Virus record (IMG/VR): IMGVR_UViG_3300042691_009253
Location: 1-24,690 of that record
Source: a virus
Strand: one strand, 5' to 3'
Length of the DNA: 24,690 nucleotides
Shown here: piece by piece, positions 8,582 through 17,055 of the stretch
Position numbering within the stretch: position 1 is the stretch's first letter
Layout: each line of letters opens with the position of its first letter
The notes under the pieces: generated by a model
What the model was told of the DNA's origin: nothing
Databases searched by the model: none
Seen by the model: the letters and a program-made list of their open reading frames with translations, nothing else
Position numbers and translations under genes: made by a program

Positions 8582-9027
8582 TAAGCTCCGATTTCAGTTA
8601 CGACTGATCTGAACCTGACTTCGGTTCGGCAGTCAATTGCAAAAAGATCATCGTCAGCGCCGTAGCTGACATCGCCCATCGTGACATTCGTTACCAGGCA
8701 TGATACCACTCCTACGACATCAAGATCCTGGTTTCCCACAGCGCCCTTCACAATCGCATCGCGCCACGCGTACAGCGCCTTGATTCCGCGATCTGTACCC
8801 ATTGAGCGAGGAATGATGAAGCGCACGGTGAAGACATGGATCTCATCAACCTGGCGATTCATTGAATACGACAGGGATGTGTCTGGCGGCAGAACGATCA
8901 CCGCTGGATAGGTTGAGATGTTATCTGGCGTGAATACGGTTGCGAGCTTAATCGCTTCGTATCCAGTCGGAGGCGTAATGCTTCCGAATCGCGCGGCGAG
9001 CGCCGTACCAACTCCGTAGGTATTCAC
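8581..9027 (-). CDS. Putative head closure or tail terminator protein
   Basis: A 148-residue alpha/beta protein starting with GTG 9027 immediately after the stop of the connector gene, with AGGCGG upstream. Recognisable parts are TYPAVIVLPPDTSLSY, then EIHVFTVRFIIPR, a helix around IKALYAWRDAIVKG, and a C-terminal strand TEVRFRSVV. The strand-helix-strand order resembles tail terminator proteins, which cap the tube at the head end. The gene comes before the gp10-like gene, so a head closure role is equally possible from position. Confidence 0.55.
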   Translation of the reverse strand: MNTYGVGTALAARFGSITPPTGYEAIKLATVFTPDNISTYPAVIVLPPDTSLSYSMNRQVDEIHVFTVRFIIPRSMGTDRGIKALYAWRDAIVKGAVGNQDLDVVGVVSCLVTNVTMGDVSYGADDDLFAIDCRTEVRFRSVVTEIGA

Positions 9028-9627
9028 TTAAACCGCCTGTGAAGGAATTCGGTACGGTCGGACTAGCTGCTCAACATCTGGGTCAAGCCTGGAGAGAAGA
9101 CGCATCGTCCCCGTCTCTAATGTCCCAGCGATTCCGAATGGTGTGTTCCTTCGGTTGAAAATGCGACCACTTTGCAGAATTGTTGCGGTAACGATTGGCT
9201 TTGGCACGGACGGAAATCCGCGCACCGCCGTCAGCTTCACGCCCTTCACGGTGTCCACTGGGAAGCTGTTATTGCCATTGGTCGCTACGCGAATCATTGT
9301 GTACGGGCGCCCAGTCAGAGCGGCGTTGAACGGCTCCACAACATAGTCGGCAGTTCCCCAGGTCGTACCGTATTGACCGTTTCCAGCGTCATCCGTCTGT
9401 AGCGAAACGATTGACGATACATCATCAATCAAGAGGCTGTGCGTCTGATCTGCCGTGTAGTACGAGACCACCGTGCCTGCGCTGTAGAAGAATCTCCCAG
9501 CGAAGTCATCAATCATGCGGCTGACGGTCTCAATCACAAGATCAATTTCGGTGTCTGACGCCGCGTCAATAATGCCCAGCGCTTCCTTAACGGCGCTCCC
9601 TGTCGTGTACCCGTTCGTGATTGCCAT
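9028..9627 (-). CDS. Head-tail connector (HK97 gp6-like adaptor)
   Basis: A 199-residue protein starting at ATG 9627 with AGGAGA four bases upstream. The N-terminal helices (AVKEALGI, DTEIDLVIETVSRMID) followed by FAGRFFY are typical of the gp6/gp15-like adaptor family that binds the portal. A beta region then follows (SYYTADQTHSLLIDD, SSIVSLQTDD) and the C-terminus carries VKGVKLTAVRGFPSVP. In other phages it directly follows the capsid gene; here a glycosyltransferase gene separates the two. Confidence 0.75.
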   Translation of the reverse strand: MAITNGYTTGSAVKEALGIIDAASDTEIDLVIETVSRMIDDFAGRFFYSAGTVVSYYTADQTHSLLIDDVSSIVSLQTDDAGNGQYGTTWGTADYVVEPFNAALTGRPYTMIRVATNGNNSFPVDTVKGVKLTAVRGFPSVPKPIVTATILQSGRIFNRRNTPFGIAGTLETGTMRLLSRLDPDVEQLVRPYRIPSQAV

Positions 9628-9635
9628 TCAGTCTC

Positions 9636-10871
9636 CTATCGGCGCTTTTCTAGTGCGCGACGCTGCTCACGGTTGAGCGCAACTGGCTTGCTAATTTCAT
9701 CCTCAAGCTGCTTGAGAATTGGTCTCCAGTGCTTTTCATAGACATAGTTGGTTTCATAATTCTTCATGAACGCCATCGCTTTTTCTTTTGTTTCGGCAAG
9801 TTCGGTTGGTTTCTGCTTCAGCTCATACGACTGCTGAAGTGAATCCATAATCTCTTTTACATTTGGCGTCATCCACCATCCGCCTTGCAGTGGATCGTAT
9901 TCAACTTGTCCGCCAACTTTCCATCCAGCGCCAACAAGTTCTGGCATTGCAGTCCACTCCGTTACCGCTGGTAACAGACCACATGCCTGACCCTCAATAA
10001 TGCTTACGCCAAATCCCTCGCCCTTTGAGCAGTGAAGAAGTATGTCACTTGCTGTATATAAACGAGCCATAACTTCTTGCGGTATACCCTGACGATATTC
10101 AAATTGCGGCACAACGCGCACGCGATCCATTGGCGCATTGCACGCCTGAAGAAGCTGCTCAATTTTTACGCCATTTGCAAGACCGAAGATATCTGTGTGC
10201 AGATAAAGATAGGCATCTTTCTTATCTTTTGCCCATGTTGACCAGGCAAGGATTTGTTCCCCCCAGCTTTTTCGCACGGGGCTGACCCCTTTATTGGCTG
10301 CTTGAATCATTGCCAAATGCGCGTCATCTGGAATGTTCAAGTCTTTACGAATATTAGATGGCGTTGGTTTATATATTGCTGGATTAAAACTATGCGGAGC
10401 ATAGAACACGCGCTCTCGCTCAACGCCAGCCTCAAGAAGTTCGCGCTCTCCGAATTGGCTCATGGCGATTGCCCACTTGCCTTTTCCGCGACGATCAAAC
10501 CATGCCTTTACTTCTGGCGGTACGACAGCATGATCTACTGGCGTCCATGATGCCATTGGGATTTCATCCCACTGTGGAGCCTTGTACACCCAGACATCGT
10601 AGAGCGATAAGCCCACCCCAGGAAGTTTTGGCTCTTGATTTAACCACCAAAGAATCTGCGCTGGGGTCAGATCGTTGCTGTACGCATCCATTCCCTGACC
10701 CATCATCGGGACGCCATTCCATTCAACGGTAGTACCAGCTAGACCGTAGTTCGCCATGATCGCCACAAGGTGACCGTCGCGCTTTAGTTGCGGAACAAGC
10801 TCAGACCCCTGGACGCCGTAGCCAGTATTTGACCAGAGAGCGTTCGTCGTAAAACCAATCCTGAGTGCCAT
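9636..10871 (-). CDS. Glycosyltransferase, GT-B fold, GT4-like
   Basis: A 411-residue protein starting at ATG 10871 with GGGGAGG upstream. The N-terminal Rossmann half starts with LRIGFTTNALWSNTGYG. The C-terminal half has VRVVPQFEYRQG, the YTASDILLHCSKGEGFG segment and E285-x7-E293 (GEGFGVSIIE), the sugar-nucleotide binding signature of retaining GT4 enzymes. The last 30 residues are basic and end in NREQRRALEKRR. Expected role is sugar transfer from a nucleotide donor to a protein or other acceptor. It is inserted between the major capsid and connector genes, so capsid or tail proteins are plausible acceptors (inference). Stretches of the gene look more AT-rich than its neighbours, which fits later acquisition. 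Confidence 0.85.
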   Translation of the reverse strand: MALRIGFTTNALWSNTGYGVQGSELVPQLKRDGHLVAIMANYGLAGTTVEWNGVPMMGQGMDAYSNDLTPAQILWWLNQEPKLPGVGLSLYDVWVYKAPQWDEIPMASWTPVDHAVVPPEVKAWFDRRGKGKWAIAMSQFGERELLEAGVERERVFYAPHSFNPAIYKPTPSNIRKDLNIPDDAHLAMIQAANKGVSPVRKSWGEQILAWSTWAKDKKDAYLYLHTDIFGLANGVKIEQLLQACNAPMDRVRVVPQFEYRQGIPQEVMARLYTASDILLHCSKGEGFGVSIIEGQACGLLPAVTEWTAMPELVGAGWKVGGQVEYDPLQGGWWMTPNVKEIMDSLQQSYELKQKPTELAETKEKAMAFMKNYETNYVYEKHWRPILKQLEDEISKPVALNREQRRALEKRR

Positions 10872-10907
10872 TCAGATTGCCTCCCCTATCTAGTTAATTT
10901 GGTGCTA

Positions 10908-10939
10908 CCCCGCTGGTCAGATTACTCCAACCAGCGGGG
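10908..10939 (-). terminator. Hairpin downstream of the major capsid gene
   Basis: Perfect 10-bp inverted repeat CCCCGCTGGT / ACCAGCGGGG with a 12-base loop, starting 24 bases after the capsid stop. No T run follows on the minus strand, so it may be a partial terminator or a stability element for the capsid mRNA rather than a full stop. Confidence 0.55.
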
Positions 10940-10962
10940 CTTGTCTCAGCTCGTGCCTAAGA

Positions 10963-12144
10963 TTAGGCGGTTGCTGAAACGAGTACGCGAAGCGCGGTCA
11001 CATCAGGGATGTTTCCGTCAACGCTGTAAAGCGTTCGCACTGCGGTCTGAGCGTAATCAAAGCGGAATTCCGTTGAGGAAGCCACTTCAATTGGAAGCTC
11101 GCGAATGTAGTACGAAGGCGCGTGAAGAATCGCCACTGACTTGGACGCAGAAGCGACCGCCGCCATGTGGACATTCTCCTTAACGCGGAAGCCAAGGAGT
11201 GTGTCTGGCTGACCAACAACGAGACCAGGGGTCCAAATTGGCTGACCAGTTGTGTCCTGAAGCTTGCGAATCTTTGACATCGCGGTTGAAGCAACCTGCC
11301 ATTCGGTGTTCGCATTGCGATACATCGGCTGGAGGCTGTAAGCAAGCGTGATTACATCAAGTGCGTCAAAGAATGTTGAAGTGACCGTTCCCGACTTCGT
11401 TGCGGTTGAAAGCTGTGCATTGCCAGCAGCGGTGACAAAGCCAAGCGGCTGAGTCGTACCAGTGCCAAGCGTGCATGCCGACCCCGCGAGGAAGGCGATC
11501 TGGTTACCAGCGGATTCGCCCACAAGCTGCGTAATGTTCACAGCGTTATCGCGAATCAATTCGTTGCTGAGAAGCGTCAACGCAGCGATCTTATTTGCAT
11601 ACAGCGTAATGCTGCTGATTGTAGGATCGGTTGGCGTGATCTGGTTTCCCTCTGCGATGAACGAGGCAGACTGGTTAGCCGTGAGGCGTGGCACAGTGAT
11701 CTGCTCGCCAGTTGCAGTTCGCAGCTTCGTTGCGCCTTCGTACACGCTGTTGCCAGCGGTCAACGCGACCACAACAAAGTCAGCGAACGAGACAGGCACA
11801 GTGGCTGAGCCAGATGCAAGTGCGCGAATGTCAAACTTCGCGGATCGCTTCTCGCCCGATGCAACGGCACGGAGGACATCCGCGTCATTGTCAGCCTTAA
11901 CTGCATTCTCTACCTTGAGTGCGCGCTCAGCGAGTGCGTCAATCTTGGCAGCGCGCTCTTCAGCCTGCTCAACTGCATCCATCTTGGACTTCTTGTCCGA
12001 CATGGCGTCATTGAGCTTCGTCCAGCGCTCTTCCTCTTCAGGTGTGAACTCTCGCTTCTCATCGGTTGCCTTAGCAAGAAGGGCTTTCGCCTCTTCCCAG
12101 TCATTTCGGTAACCAGCGAAAAGCTTCTTTGAAATCTCCGACAT
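10963..12144 (-). CDS. Major capsid protein, HK97 fold
   Basis: A 393-residue protein starting at ATG 12144 with AAAGGA upstream. Residues about 1-100 are an acidic and basic coiled coil (PEEEERWTKLNDAMSDKK, EQAEERAAKIDALAERA), the delta or scaffolding domain normally removed by the prohead protease. The capsid core follows, with VPVSFADFVVVALTAGNSV, the E-loop region, ITVPRLTANQSASFIAEG, and KIAALTLLSNELIRD. The C-terminal P and A domain strands include AILHAPSYYIRELPIEVAS and FRFDYAQTAVRTLYSVDG. The preceding gene encodes the matching protease. Confidence 0.95.
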   Translation of the reverse strand: MSEISKKLFAGYRNDWEEAKALLAKATDEKREFTPEEEERWTKLNDAMSDKKSKMDAVEQAEERAAKIDALAERALKVENAVKADNDADVLRAVASGEKRSAKFDIRALASGSATVPVSFADFVVVALTAGNSVYEGATKLRTATGEQITVPRLTANQSASFIAEGNQITPTDPTISSITLYANKIAALTLLSNELIRDNAVNITQLVGESAGNQIAFLAGSACTLGTGTTQPLGFVTAAGNAQLSTATKSGTVTSTFFDALDVITLAYSLQPMYRNANTEWQVASTAMSKIRKLQDTTGQPIWTPGLVVGQPDTLLGFRVKENVHMAAVASASKSVAILHAPSYYIRELPIEVASSTEFRFDYAQTAVRTLYSVDGNIPDVTALRVLVSATA

Positions 12145-12241
12145 TGGGAGTTCCTTTCTGCTTTACTGCTTTTCTATTCTTTGCCCAGTGGTGCTCTGGC
12201 AGTGGTGTCCGTCAGGACCCTCGTGCCTTCGCCCTCGTGGA

Positions 12242-13327
12242 TCAAATTCGGTTGGGATCTAGCGCCATAAGCGCCAGCTGGCGTTCACGCACGCTAAGCG
12301 GAATGGCACGATCTGTGCCAGCCATCTCTTCGTCATCCATCTCCTCATCCTCTGCGCCCTCTTCGGCGTAGTAGTCCAGGATGGATCGCGCACGGTCCAT
12401 GACATCTTGCGGGATGTCCGTCTGTGGAAGTCGCGATGCAGCCGCATTCAATCCTGCGCGGACTGCAACAAGTTCGCCGCCGATCACATCGGCAAAGCCA
12501 AGCTTGTAGGAGCCGCGCAGCTCTGGGGCTGCCGCGTCGTAAACGAGGAACGCGCGACGGGCAATGGAGGGATCAGGATTCTCCCCATCAAAACCAGCCA
12601 GGGCGAAAACCCTTTCAGCGGCTGCTGCACCATCCCAGTCGCGCGTTTCGTCAATCTCAAGTTCGCGGTCTGCGCCGATAACCCAAGGGCTTCGGACTTC
12701 AGGCGCAACCTTTCGGATTGCAAGATCAATAACCTCAGCGTCATCCGACTCAACCTTCCCGTTCAGGAGATTGTCAATCGCATGCGTGAGCTTTGTCGGA
12801 TCAATGGAAGTTCGCAGAGAAAGTCCGCGCACGGCGCCCAAGCCAATCGTGGCTGGATACGCTGGGACATTTCCAGTGAGCAGCGAGATCTCGTGCAGGC
12901 GAACGGACTTCAGTTCGCGGACGCCCTCTTCGTTGTAGGCATCGCCGCCCGATGGCACGCTGAACCCGAAGCTTAGCCCCATGCTTGCGCCATCGCGCTT
13001 AAGCATTGCGGCAAGATCTCGTGCGAATGAAACCTCTGGATTGAGAGCGACGCGCACCTTAAGTCCGCGATCATCCTCTGAGACTTCCAGCGTTCCAGTC
13101 TTCGTAGAGCCAAGGAAGAGCTTTGGATCGTGGTCCTGGAGCGCCTTCACTTCCCATTCGCCGCGAGTAGCGGCAGCAACAGACTTGCTGAATGCCTTCG
13201 GCTTGATTACTTCGCGGAAGCCAAGACCTTCCGATTCGGTGTTGAACAAAGCGGCGTATGACTCAAAAGTGTAGCCATCGCCCTCAGCGCGGATCTCTGC
13301 CTGCGCTTGTCGGAATTCCATCGCCAT
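12242..13327 (-). CDS. Possible nested protease-only product from an internal start
   Basis: Inside the fusion gene, ATG 13327 (residue M171, start of MAMEFRQAQ) is preceded by AAGGAG at a nine-base gap. This is exactly where the protease core begins. It would give a 361-residue protease without the two N-terminal domains. The two Met codons in a row and the domain boundary favour real use, but only the sequence supports this. Confidence 0.45.
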   Translation of the reverse strand: MAMEFRQAQAEIRAEGDGYTFESYAALFNTESEGLGFREVIKPKAFSKSVAAATRGEWEVKALQDHDPKLFLGSTKTGTLEVSEDDRGLKVRVALNPEVSFARDLAAMLKRDGASMGLSFGFSVPSGGDAYNEEGVRELKSVRLHEISLLTGNVPAYPATIGLGAVRGLSLRTSIDPTKLTHAIDNLLNGKVESDDAEVIDLAIRKVAPEVRSPWVIGADRELEIDETRDWDGAAAAERVFALAGFDGENPDPSIARRAFLVYDAAAPELRGSYKLGFADVIGGELVAVRAGLNAAASRLPQTDIPQDVMDRARSILDYYAEEGAEDEEMDDEEMAGTDRAIPLSVRERQLALMALDPNRI

Positions 13328-13837
13328 GTGTTTCTGCTCCTTACGCTCAGCGTTTTGGACAATATTGTCTGCCCATCGCTTGCCACTGTCTCCGCCCCAG
13401 AGCGACCATGCGATCCTTCCATTGGAAGGGTACCCGTCTTCTCCAGGGCTGAAGCCTTCTGCCTGCTTATCTACTTCATGGCGTGCAAAGAAGCTTGCCA
13501 TGCGCTGTACCGTTTCAAATGGGAGATTGCGCCCGTTCACGATGTCTCGCGCTCGTGCAATTCCAACCTCTGTTCCGCCGCGACCGAACTCGCTGCGCCA
13601 GTCAAGCCCGCGCTGGGCTTCGTCTTTCATTTCCCCTGTCGGCGTGTAGCCGTCTGGATCAATCGGAGCGCGCACGGCACGCTCTCCACCTGGCTCAATG
13701 CCCTCAGCCAGAGAGACCGCGACCATCTGATCAATGGCGTCCTGCTTTGTGGCGTGGCAGCCAATGACTTCGCCGTCATCCTTGACGGTAGCCCAGCCAC
13801 TGCAATCAGCAGCCTGATCAGTAACGAAGTAGGGCAT
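12242..13837 (-). CDS. Multidomain prohead protease (HK97/S78 family) with N- and C-terminal extra domains
   Basis: A 531-residue fusion; its ATG overlaps the previous gene's stop. Residues 1-45 form a small domain with CSGWATVKDDGEVIGCHATK. Residues about 70-160 contain RGLDWRSEFGRGG and GRIAWSLWGGDSGKRW, a module often found in phage head proteins. The protease core (about 172-340) has the expected triad positions H236 (ALQDHDP), S285 (GASMGLSF) and E316 (LHEISLL). Residues about 380-505 hold RDWDGAAAAERV and ELRGSYKLGFADVIGGEL, a domain also seen at the end of other phage proteases. The C-terminus is very acidic. It should cleave the capsid delta domain. An internal start at 13327 may make the protease alone. 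Confidence 0.9.
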   Translation of the reverse strand: MPYFVTDQAADCSGWATVKDDGEVIGCHATKQDAIDQMVAVSLAEGIEPGGERAVRAPIDPDGYTPTGEMKDEAQRGLDWRSEFGRGGTEVGIARARDIVNGRNLPFETVQRMASFFARHEVDKQAEGFSPGEDGYPSNGRIAWSLWGGDSGKRWADNIVQNAERKEQKHMAMEFRQAQAEIRAEGDGYTFESYAALFNTESEGLGFREVIKPKAFSKSVAAATRGEWEVKALQDHDPKLFLGSTKTGTLEVSEDDRGLKVRVALNPEVSFARDLAAMLKRDGASMGLSFGFSVPSGGDAYNEEGVRELKSVRLHEISLLTGNVPAYPATIGLGAVRGLSLRTSIDPTKLTHAIDNLLNGKVESDDAEVIDLAIRKVAPEVRSPWVIGADRELEIDETRDWDGAAAAERVFALAGFDGENPDPSIARRAFLVYDAAAPELRGSYKLGFADVIGGELVAVRAGLNAAASRLPQTDIPQDVMDRARSILDYYAEEGAEDEEMDDEEMAGTDRAIPLSVRERQLALMALDPNRI

Positions 13838-14100
13838 CAGTTCGGCTGATACAGGTAGTAGGAAATTGCGTGCGTCATGCTGTCGGTCACACCGTACAGT
13901 GAATCATTTCGCCCAATCTTCAGCGTGACAGTTGCTCCAGCTTGTAGATTCAGCCCAGTTGCGGTTGTGACATCGCTTCCGCCAAGCCACACATCTTTCC
14001 CCTTTGTCACGATTGTGATCTCCGCCTTGTCTGAATTTGATGGCGCGAGAATTAGCGTTGCCGCTGTTCCAACGGTTACTTGATTTACAGAGAATGGCAT
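13837..14100 (-). CDS. Small beta-rich head protein, possible decoration protein
   Basis: An 87-residue protein. Its ATG overlaps the portal stop as TAATG, and its own stop overlaps the start of the protease gene. The sequence alternates strands: VTVGTAATLILAPSN, then AEITIVTKGKDVWLGGSDVT, QAGATVTLKIGRNDSLYGVT and a final HAISYYLYQPN. The LGGSDV and DSLYGV motifs are common in small phage head or tail beta-sandwich proteins. A capsid decoration or minor head role is plausible from its place between portal and protease. The exact function is not known. Confidence 0.6.
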   Translation of the reverse strand: MPFSVNQVTVGTAATLILAPSNSDKAEITIVTKGKDVWLGGSDVTTATGLNLQAGATVTLKIGRNDSLYGVTDSMTHAISYYLYQPN

Positions 14101-15422
14101 TAGAGTCCCTCTGGCTGTACGGTTACTGGCGAAGCGCCAGTGTGCTTGACTCCACTAATTCCAGCAGCCTTGGCTGCATCGGCTGGGTTGTATCCAGCCC
14201 GCACAAGGATTCCTGCGATATCGGCGCGCTGTCGCAGATCCGCTGCGTCAGCAGCAGCCTGGTTGAGCGGCATTCGGTAGACATCGCCGCCCTCAATTGG
14301 AGTCATGTCTTCCATCTTCCTAATGTCATTAACGCTGCTCCAGCCCTCCTGGATGGCAATGCGGTGAACCTCAGCCCGTGCCTGTGCGGTGCCGCGAAGG
14401 ATTGAATCCATGTTGAATCGCACGAATGCATCTGGCGGAAGCAGCAGCGTGGAGAGCTGTCGCTCAATCGCCTCCGTGAGCGGTCGCAGCGTGTATTGCA
14501 CGAACGCAAGGTTCTGTTGCTCAACGGATGAATATGACATCGCGCCAGGTGTCGTAACGCCAATCAGAACTGGCGGAACCCTAAAGATTCTGGCGATCTC
14601 CTCAGTTGAGAAGCCGCGCGATGCGAGAAGTTGCGTGTCTTCTGGCTTGAATGAAAGCGGCTTCCAGGTGCTACCGCCAGTCAAAACGCCAGGCGTGTGC
14701 ATGTTGGCGCCCGTGTGATGACGCAGCCAACCAGCCTTCAGCGTCTCTGCCTGCTCCTTCGTCAGCTCGTGCGGAACCTCAATGATGCCAGACGGCATGC
14801 TCGCGGATGCGAATAGCGACGCTGCACTTTCGTCTAGCGTCGCGCTAAGACCAAAAGTTCGGCGCAACTGCTCAATCGGATTGACTCCACGGAGTTCGCC
14901 TGGCATGGTGACCAGCGGAATGTGGATGATTGTTTCTTGACCGTAGACTACATACTCAGCGCCCATGCCCTGCTGCACGCGGTACTTTACTTCGCGCCCT
15001 TCGCGGAAGATTGTGACGCGACGCGGATCAATGACCCTGACTTCTAGAACTTCTCCGCTCTCCGCGCGCGGGCAGTACAGGAAGGTGTTCCCCTCTGTGA
15101 AGAGGCTGACGATCACTTCCGAAATAAGTTGATTGAAAGTGTAGCCAGGCTCATCTGGAATCGGAACGAGCATCCACGATGGCTTTTCACCGCCTGGGCG
15201 ATACGGACGGCGCACGCCTCCCGTGCGAATAAATGCGTCGGCAGGGAAGCTACTGACCACATCTGCCAGCAATCGCACCGATGCCCATGCGCTGCTTAGT
15301 GCAAGCGCGCCCTTAGCATCCATGCTCGTGTTCGCAAATGGAACGCGGTCAAATTTAAGACCCTGAATATTCGTGATCGCGCGCTGGTCCTGTTCGCCAA
15401 GGATTCGTCGTAGAAGGCTCAC
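14100..15422 (-). CDS. Portal protein, HK97 gp3-like
   Basis: A 440-residue protein that forms the dodecameric DNA entry channel. The start is GTG 15422, overlapping the previous stop as GTGA, with AGCGAGG upstream. Typical portal segments are ALSSAWASVRLLADVVSSFP near the N-terminus, GNTFLYCPR in the wing, and GVNPIEQLRRTFGLS. The strongest sign is the C-terminal half: EEIARIFRVPPVLIG, then SYSSVEQQNLAFVQYTLRP and AIERQLSTLLLP. It follows the terminase and precedes the protease, the standard order. The C-terminal tail (AAGISGVKHTGASPVTV) is short and probably disordered. Confidence 0.95.
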   Translation of the reverse strand: MSLLRRILGEQDQRAITNIQGLKFDRVPFANTSMDAKGALALSSAWASVRLLADVVSSFPADAFIRTGGVRRPYRPGGEKPSWMLVPIPDEPGYTFNQLISEVIVSLFTEGNTFLYCPRAESGEVLEVRVIDPRRVTIFREGREVKYRVQQGMGAEYVVYGQETIIHIPLVTMPGELRGVNPIEQLRRTFGLSATLDESAASLFASASMPSGIIEVPHELTKEQAETLKAGWLRHHTGANMHTPGVLTGGSTWKPLSFKPEDTQLLASRGFSTEEIARIFRVPPVLIGVTTPGAMSYSSVEQQNLAFVQYTLRPLTEAIERQLSTLLLPPDAFVRFNMDSILRGTAQARAEVHRIAIQEGWSSVNDIRKMEDMTPIEGGDVYRMPLNQAAADAADLRQRADIAGILVRAGYNPADAAKAAGISGVKHTGASPVTVQPEGL

Positions 15423-15559
15423 TCGTTATTACCTCGCTTGTAGCCGATAGCGGCAAGAAGGATGCCAGCAGCAACCAGGAGGCTGAGCGGCTCAATAAGT
15501 ACAAGCCCACTGACGATCAGTGCGGCTCCGATAAGTTCAAGTGCGGTTGATTTGCTCAC
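15419..15559 (-). CDS. Small two-helix membrane protein between terminase and portal
   Basis: A 46-residue protein. I place the start at GTG 15559, which overlaps the terminase stop as GTGA. Two hydrophobic segments, ALELIGAALIVSGLVLI and LSLLVAAGILLAAIGY, are separated by a short EP turn, and the end is KRGNNE. Translation is likely coupled to the terminase and the portal (GTGA overlaps on both sides). Small membrane peptides are known in this position in some phages, but no function is established. It could affect the membrane during infection or be a pinholin-like peptide; neither can be shown here. Confidence 0.7.
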   Translation of the reverse strand: MSKSTALELIGAALIVSGLVLIEPLSLLVAAGILLAAIGYKRGNNE

Positions 15560-17055
15560 AGGCTTATAAACTCCGCTGTAGGCTTCTTTACCACATGTTG
15601 CGAATGATACTTTGCACGGTCCCAGCTCATGATCGCGCACACTGCTGCGTCAATTTTCCTCGCGCTACCTTTGTGCTCTTTTACTACGCGTGGACCGAAT
15701 CTGTCAATCTTAACAGTGCAGTTATCAAGATGCCTTGCAAGCACTGGATCGCCGTTGTGTGAAAGTTTTTCTTGTGCAACTGCGTCCGCGAAGCCCGCAC
15801 AGGCAGGCACCATTCGCGCAGGATTTTGACTGTATAGGACCACTGGCAAGCCATCGGCTTCCCACTTCTGTAGGACAGAAGCCCATCGGTATGGGTCAGC
15901 TGCGATTTCTCGCACCTGATAGGTCTTGCAGATGTCGTACATCTTCGCTTCAACTTCGTCCATTGGAACTTGCCAATGCGGATCGCCAATCGGCTTTTCC
16001 CAAATTGCAAGCGTCTGGATGTATCCGTCTAGCGTACACGCGGTGATGGCTGAGCAGTCATTTGAGAAGGCGCCATCAAACGCAAGAACTACTTCTTCGC
16101 CTTTATTCAACTGTCGTTCAACTGCGAGACGATCCCAAGCGCCTTGCGGAAGCCATGCAGTGTTCGTTGTGGTCCACTGATTTAGCCGCTTAGTCCTCAG
16201 CTCCATTTCGCTAATGGACTTGACTGCGCTCTCAAAATCTTCTGGGTTCAGGTAATCGCCGTAGGCTGGATTTGCAGCAGCCCAGACCGCTGGGTCGCGG
16301 TAGTCGGCGCCGTCTGGAGCGCCCCACCATCGGAAGAAGAATGTTGGATCTTCAATCTCGCCAGACTTGACGCGCATCCCGTATTGCCAGAGCTTGTAGC
16401 AGATCGTGTCTTGCCCGTGGCTGTCGGTGCGGCTTCCCGCCGTTGTGATCGCCACAATCAGCGGCTGCTTGCGCGTTCCAGAACCCAGGTTGATGGTGTT
16501 CCAGAGCCTATCGTCTGGCTGGACATGCAGCTCGTCTACGACCGCCAGCGAAGGGTTGAGACCCTCAGCGCGGGAGGCGTCGGCGGAGAGCACGCGGAAC
16601 ACCGATCCGTTCGTTGGATACTCAATCACATCGCGCATTACGCGCAGGCGTTGGCTCAAGATTGGATCAAGCTGAACCATGCGTGCAGCTTCAGAAAAGA
16701 TAATGCGCCCCTGCTGTCTGTCTCCAGCTAGAGCATAAACTTCAGATCCTGGCTCATCAAGAATTAAGCCATGCAATGCGATGCCTGCACCCAAAAGTGA
16801 TTTACCATTCTTCCTAGGTAGACCAATGAGTGCGCGTCGGTGTTTACGAAGTCCGTTTTCGTCGGTCGCGTAGAGTTCGCGTAAAAGCGTTTTTTGCCAT
16901 GGTCGCAGTTGTATAAGTTGTCCTGCAACATCGCCTTTAGTTAATCGGCAGAAGTTCTGGATGAAGTCAATGACTTGATCGCCCTGGCTAGCGTGCTCGC
17001 TTTGCTGCGCTGATGAGCGCGTCAAGTTTCGCTGCCGCCGTGTTCGCTTCGCCAT
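15556..17055 (-). CDS. terL: Terminase large subunit
   Basis: A 499-residue ATPase and nuclease that packages DNA. I choose ATG 17055 with AGAGG upstream over a GTG at 17064, which lies too close to the site. The ATPase has a Walker A-like GLPRKNGKS at 78-86 (lysine-rich variant seen in this family) and Walker B LAVVDELH ending at 177. The coupling motif is probably VAITTAG near 204. The RNase H-like nuclease has candidate metal ligands D327 (LAFDGAFSND), D387 (EIAADPYRW) and D469 (KIDAAVCAI). It overlaps the end of the small terminase gene by 68 bases. Confidence 0.95.
   Translation of the reverse strand: MAKRTRRQRNLTRSSAQQSEHASQGDQVIDFIQNFCRLTKGDVAGQLIQLRPWQKTLLRELYATDENGLRKHRRALIGLPRKNGKSLLGAGIALHGLILDEPGSEVYALAGDRQQGRIIFSEAARMVQLDPILSQRLRVMRDVIEYPTNGSVFRVLSADASRAEGLNPSLAVVDELHVQPDDRLWNTINLGSGTRKQPLIVAITTAGSRTDSHGQDTICYKLWQYGMRVKSGEIEDPTFFFRWWGAPDGADYRDPAVWAAANPAYGDYLNPEDFESAVKSISEMELRTKRLNQWTTTNTAWLPQGAWDRLAVERQLNKGEEVVLAFDGAFSNDCSAITACTLDGYIQTLAIWEKPIGDPHWQVPMDEVEAKMYDICKTYQVREIAADPYRWASVLQKWEADGLPVVLYSQNPARMVPACAGFADAVAQEKLSHNGDPVLARHLDNCTVKIDRFGPRVVKEHKGSARKIDAAVCAIMSWDRAKYHSQHVVKKPTAEFISL

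Noticed and set aside
11462-12112. Plus-strand frame of 216 codons opposite the major capsid gene
   Set aside because: It is an antisense shadow: no ribosome site, Ser/Ala-rich low-complexity translation, and it covers a clearly conserved capsid protein.
12186-12207. Direct repeat CAGTGGTG twice in the gap before the capsid gene
   Set aside because: Only two short copies 14 bases apart in a 97-base gap; too little to call an operator or element.
12407-13849. Several long plus-strand frames opposite the protease gene
   Set aside because: They lack start signals and recognisable domains, and the minus-strand frame carries catalytic motifs throughout.
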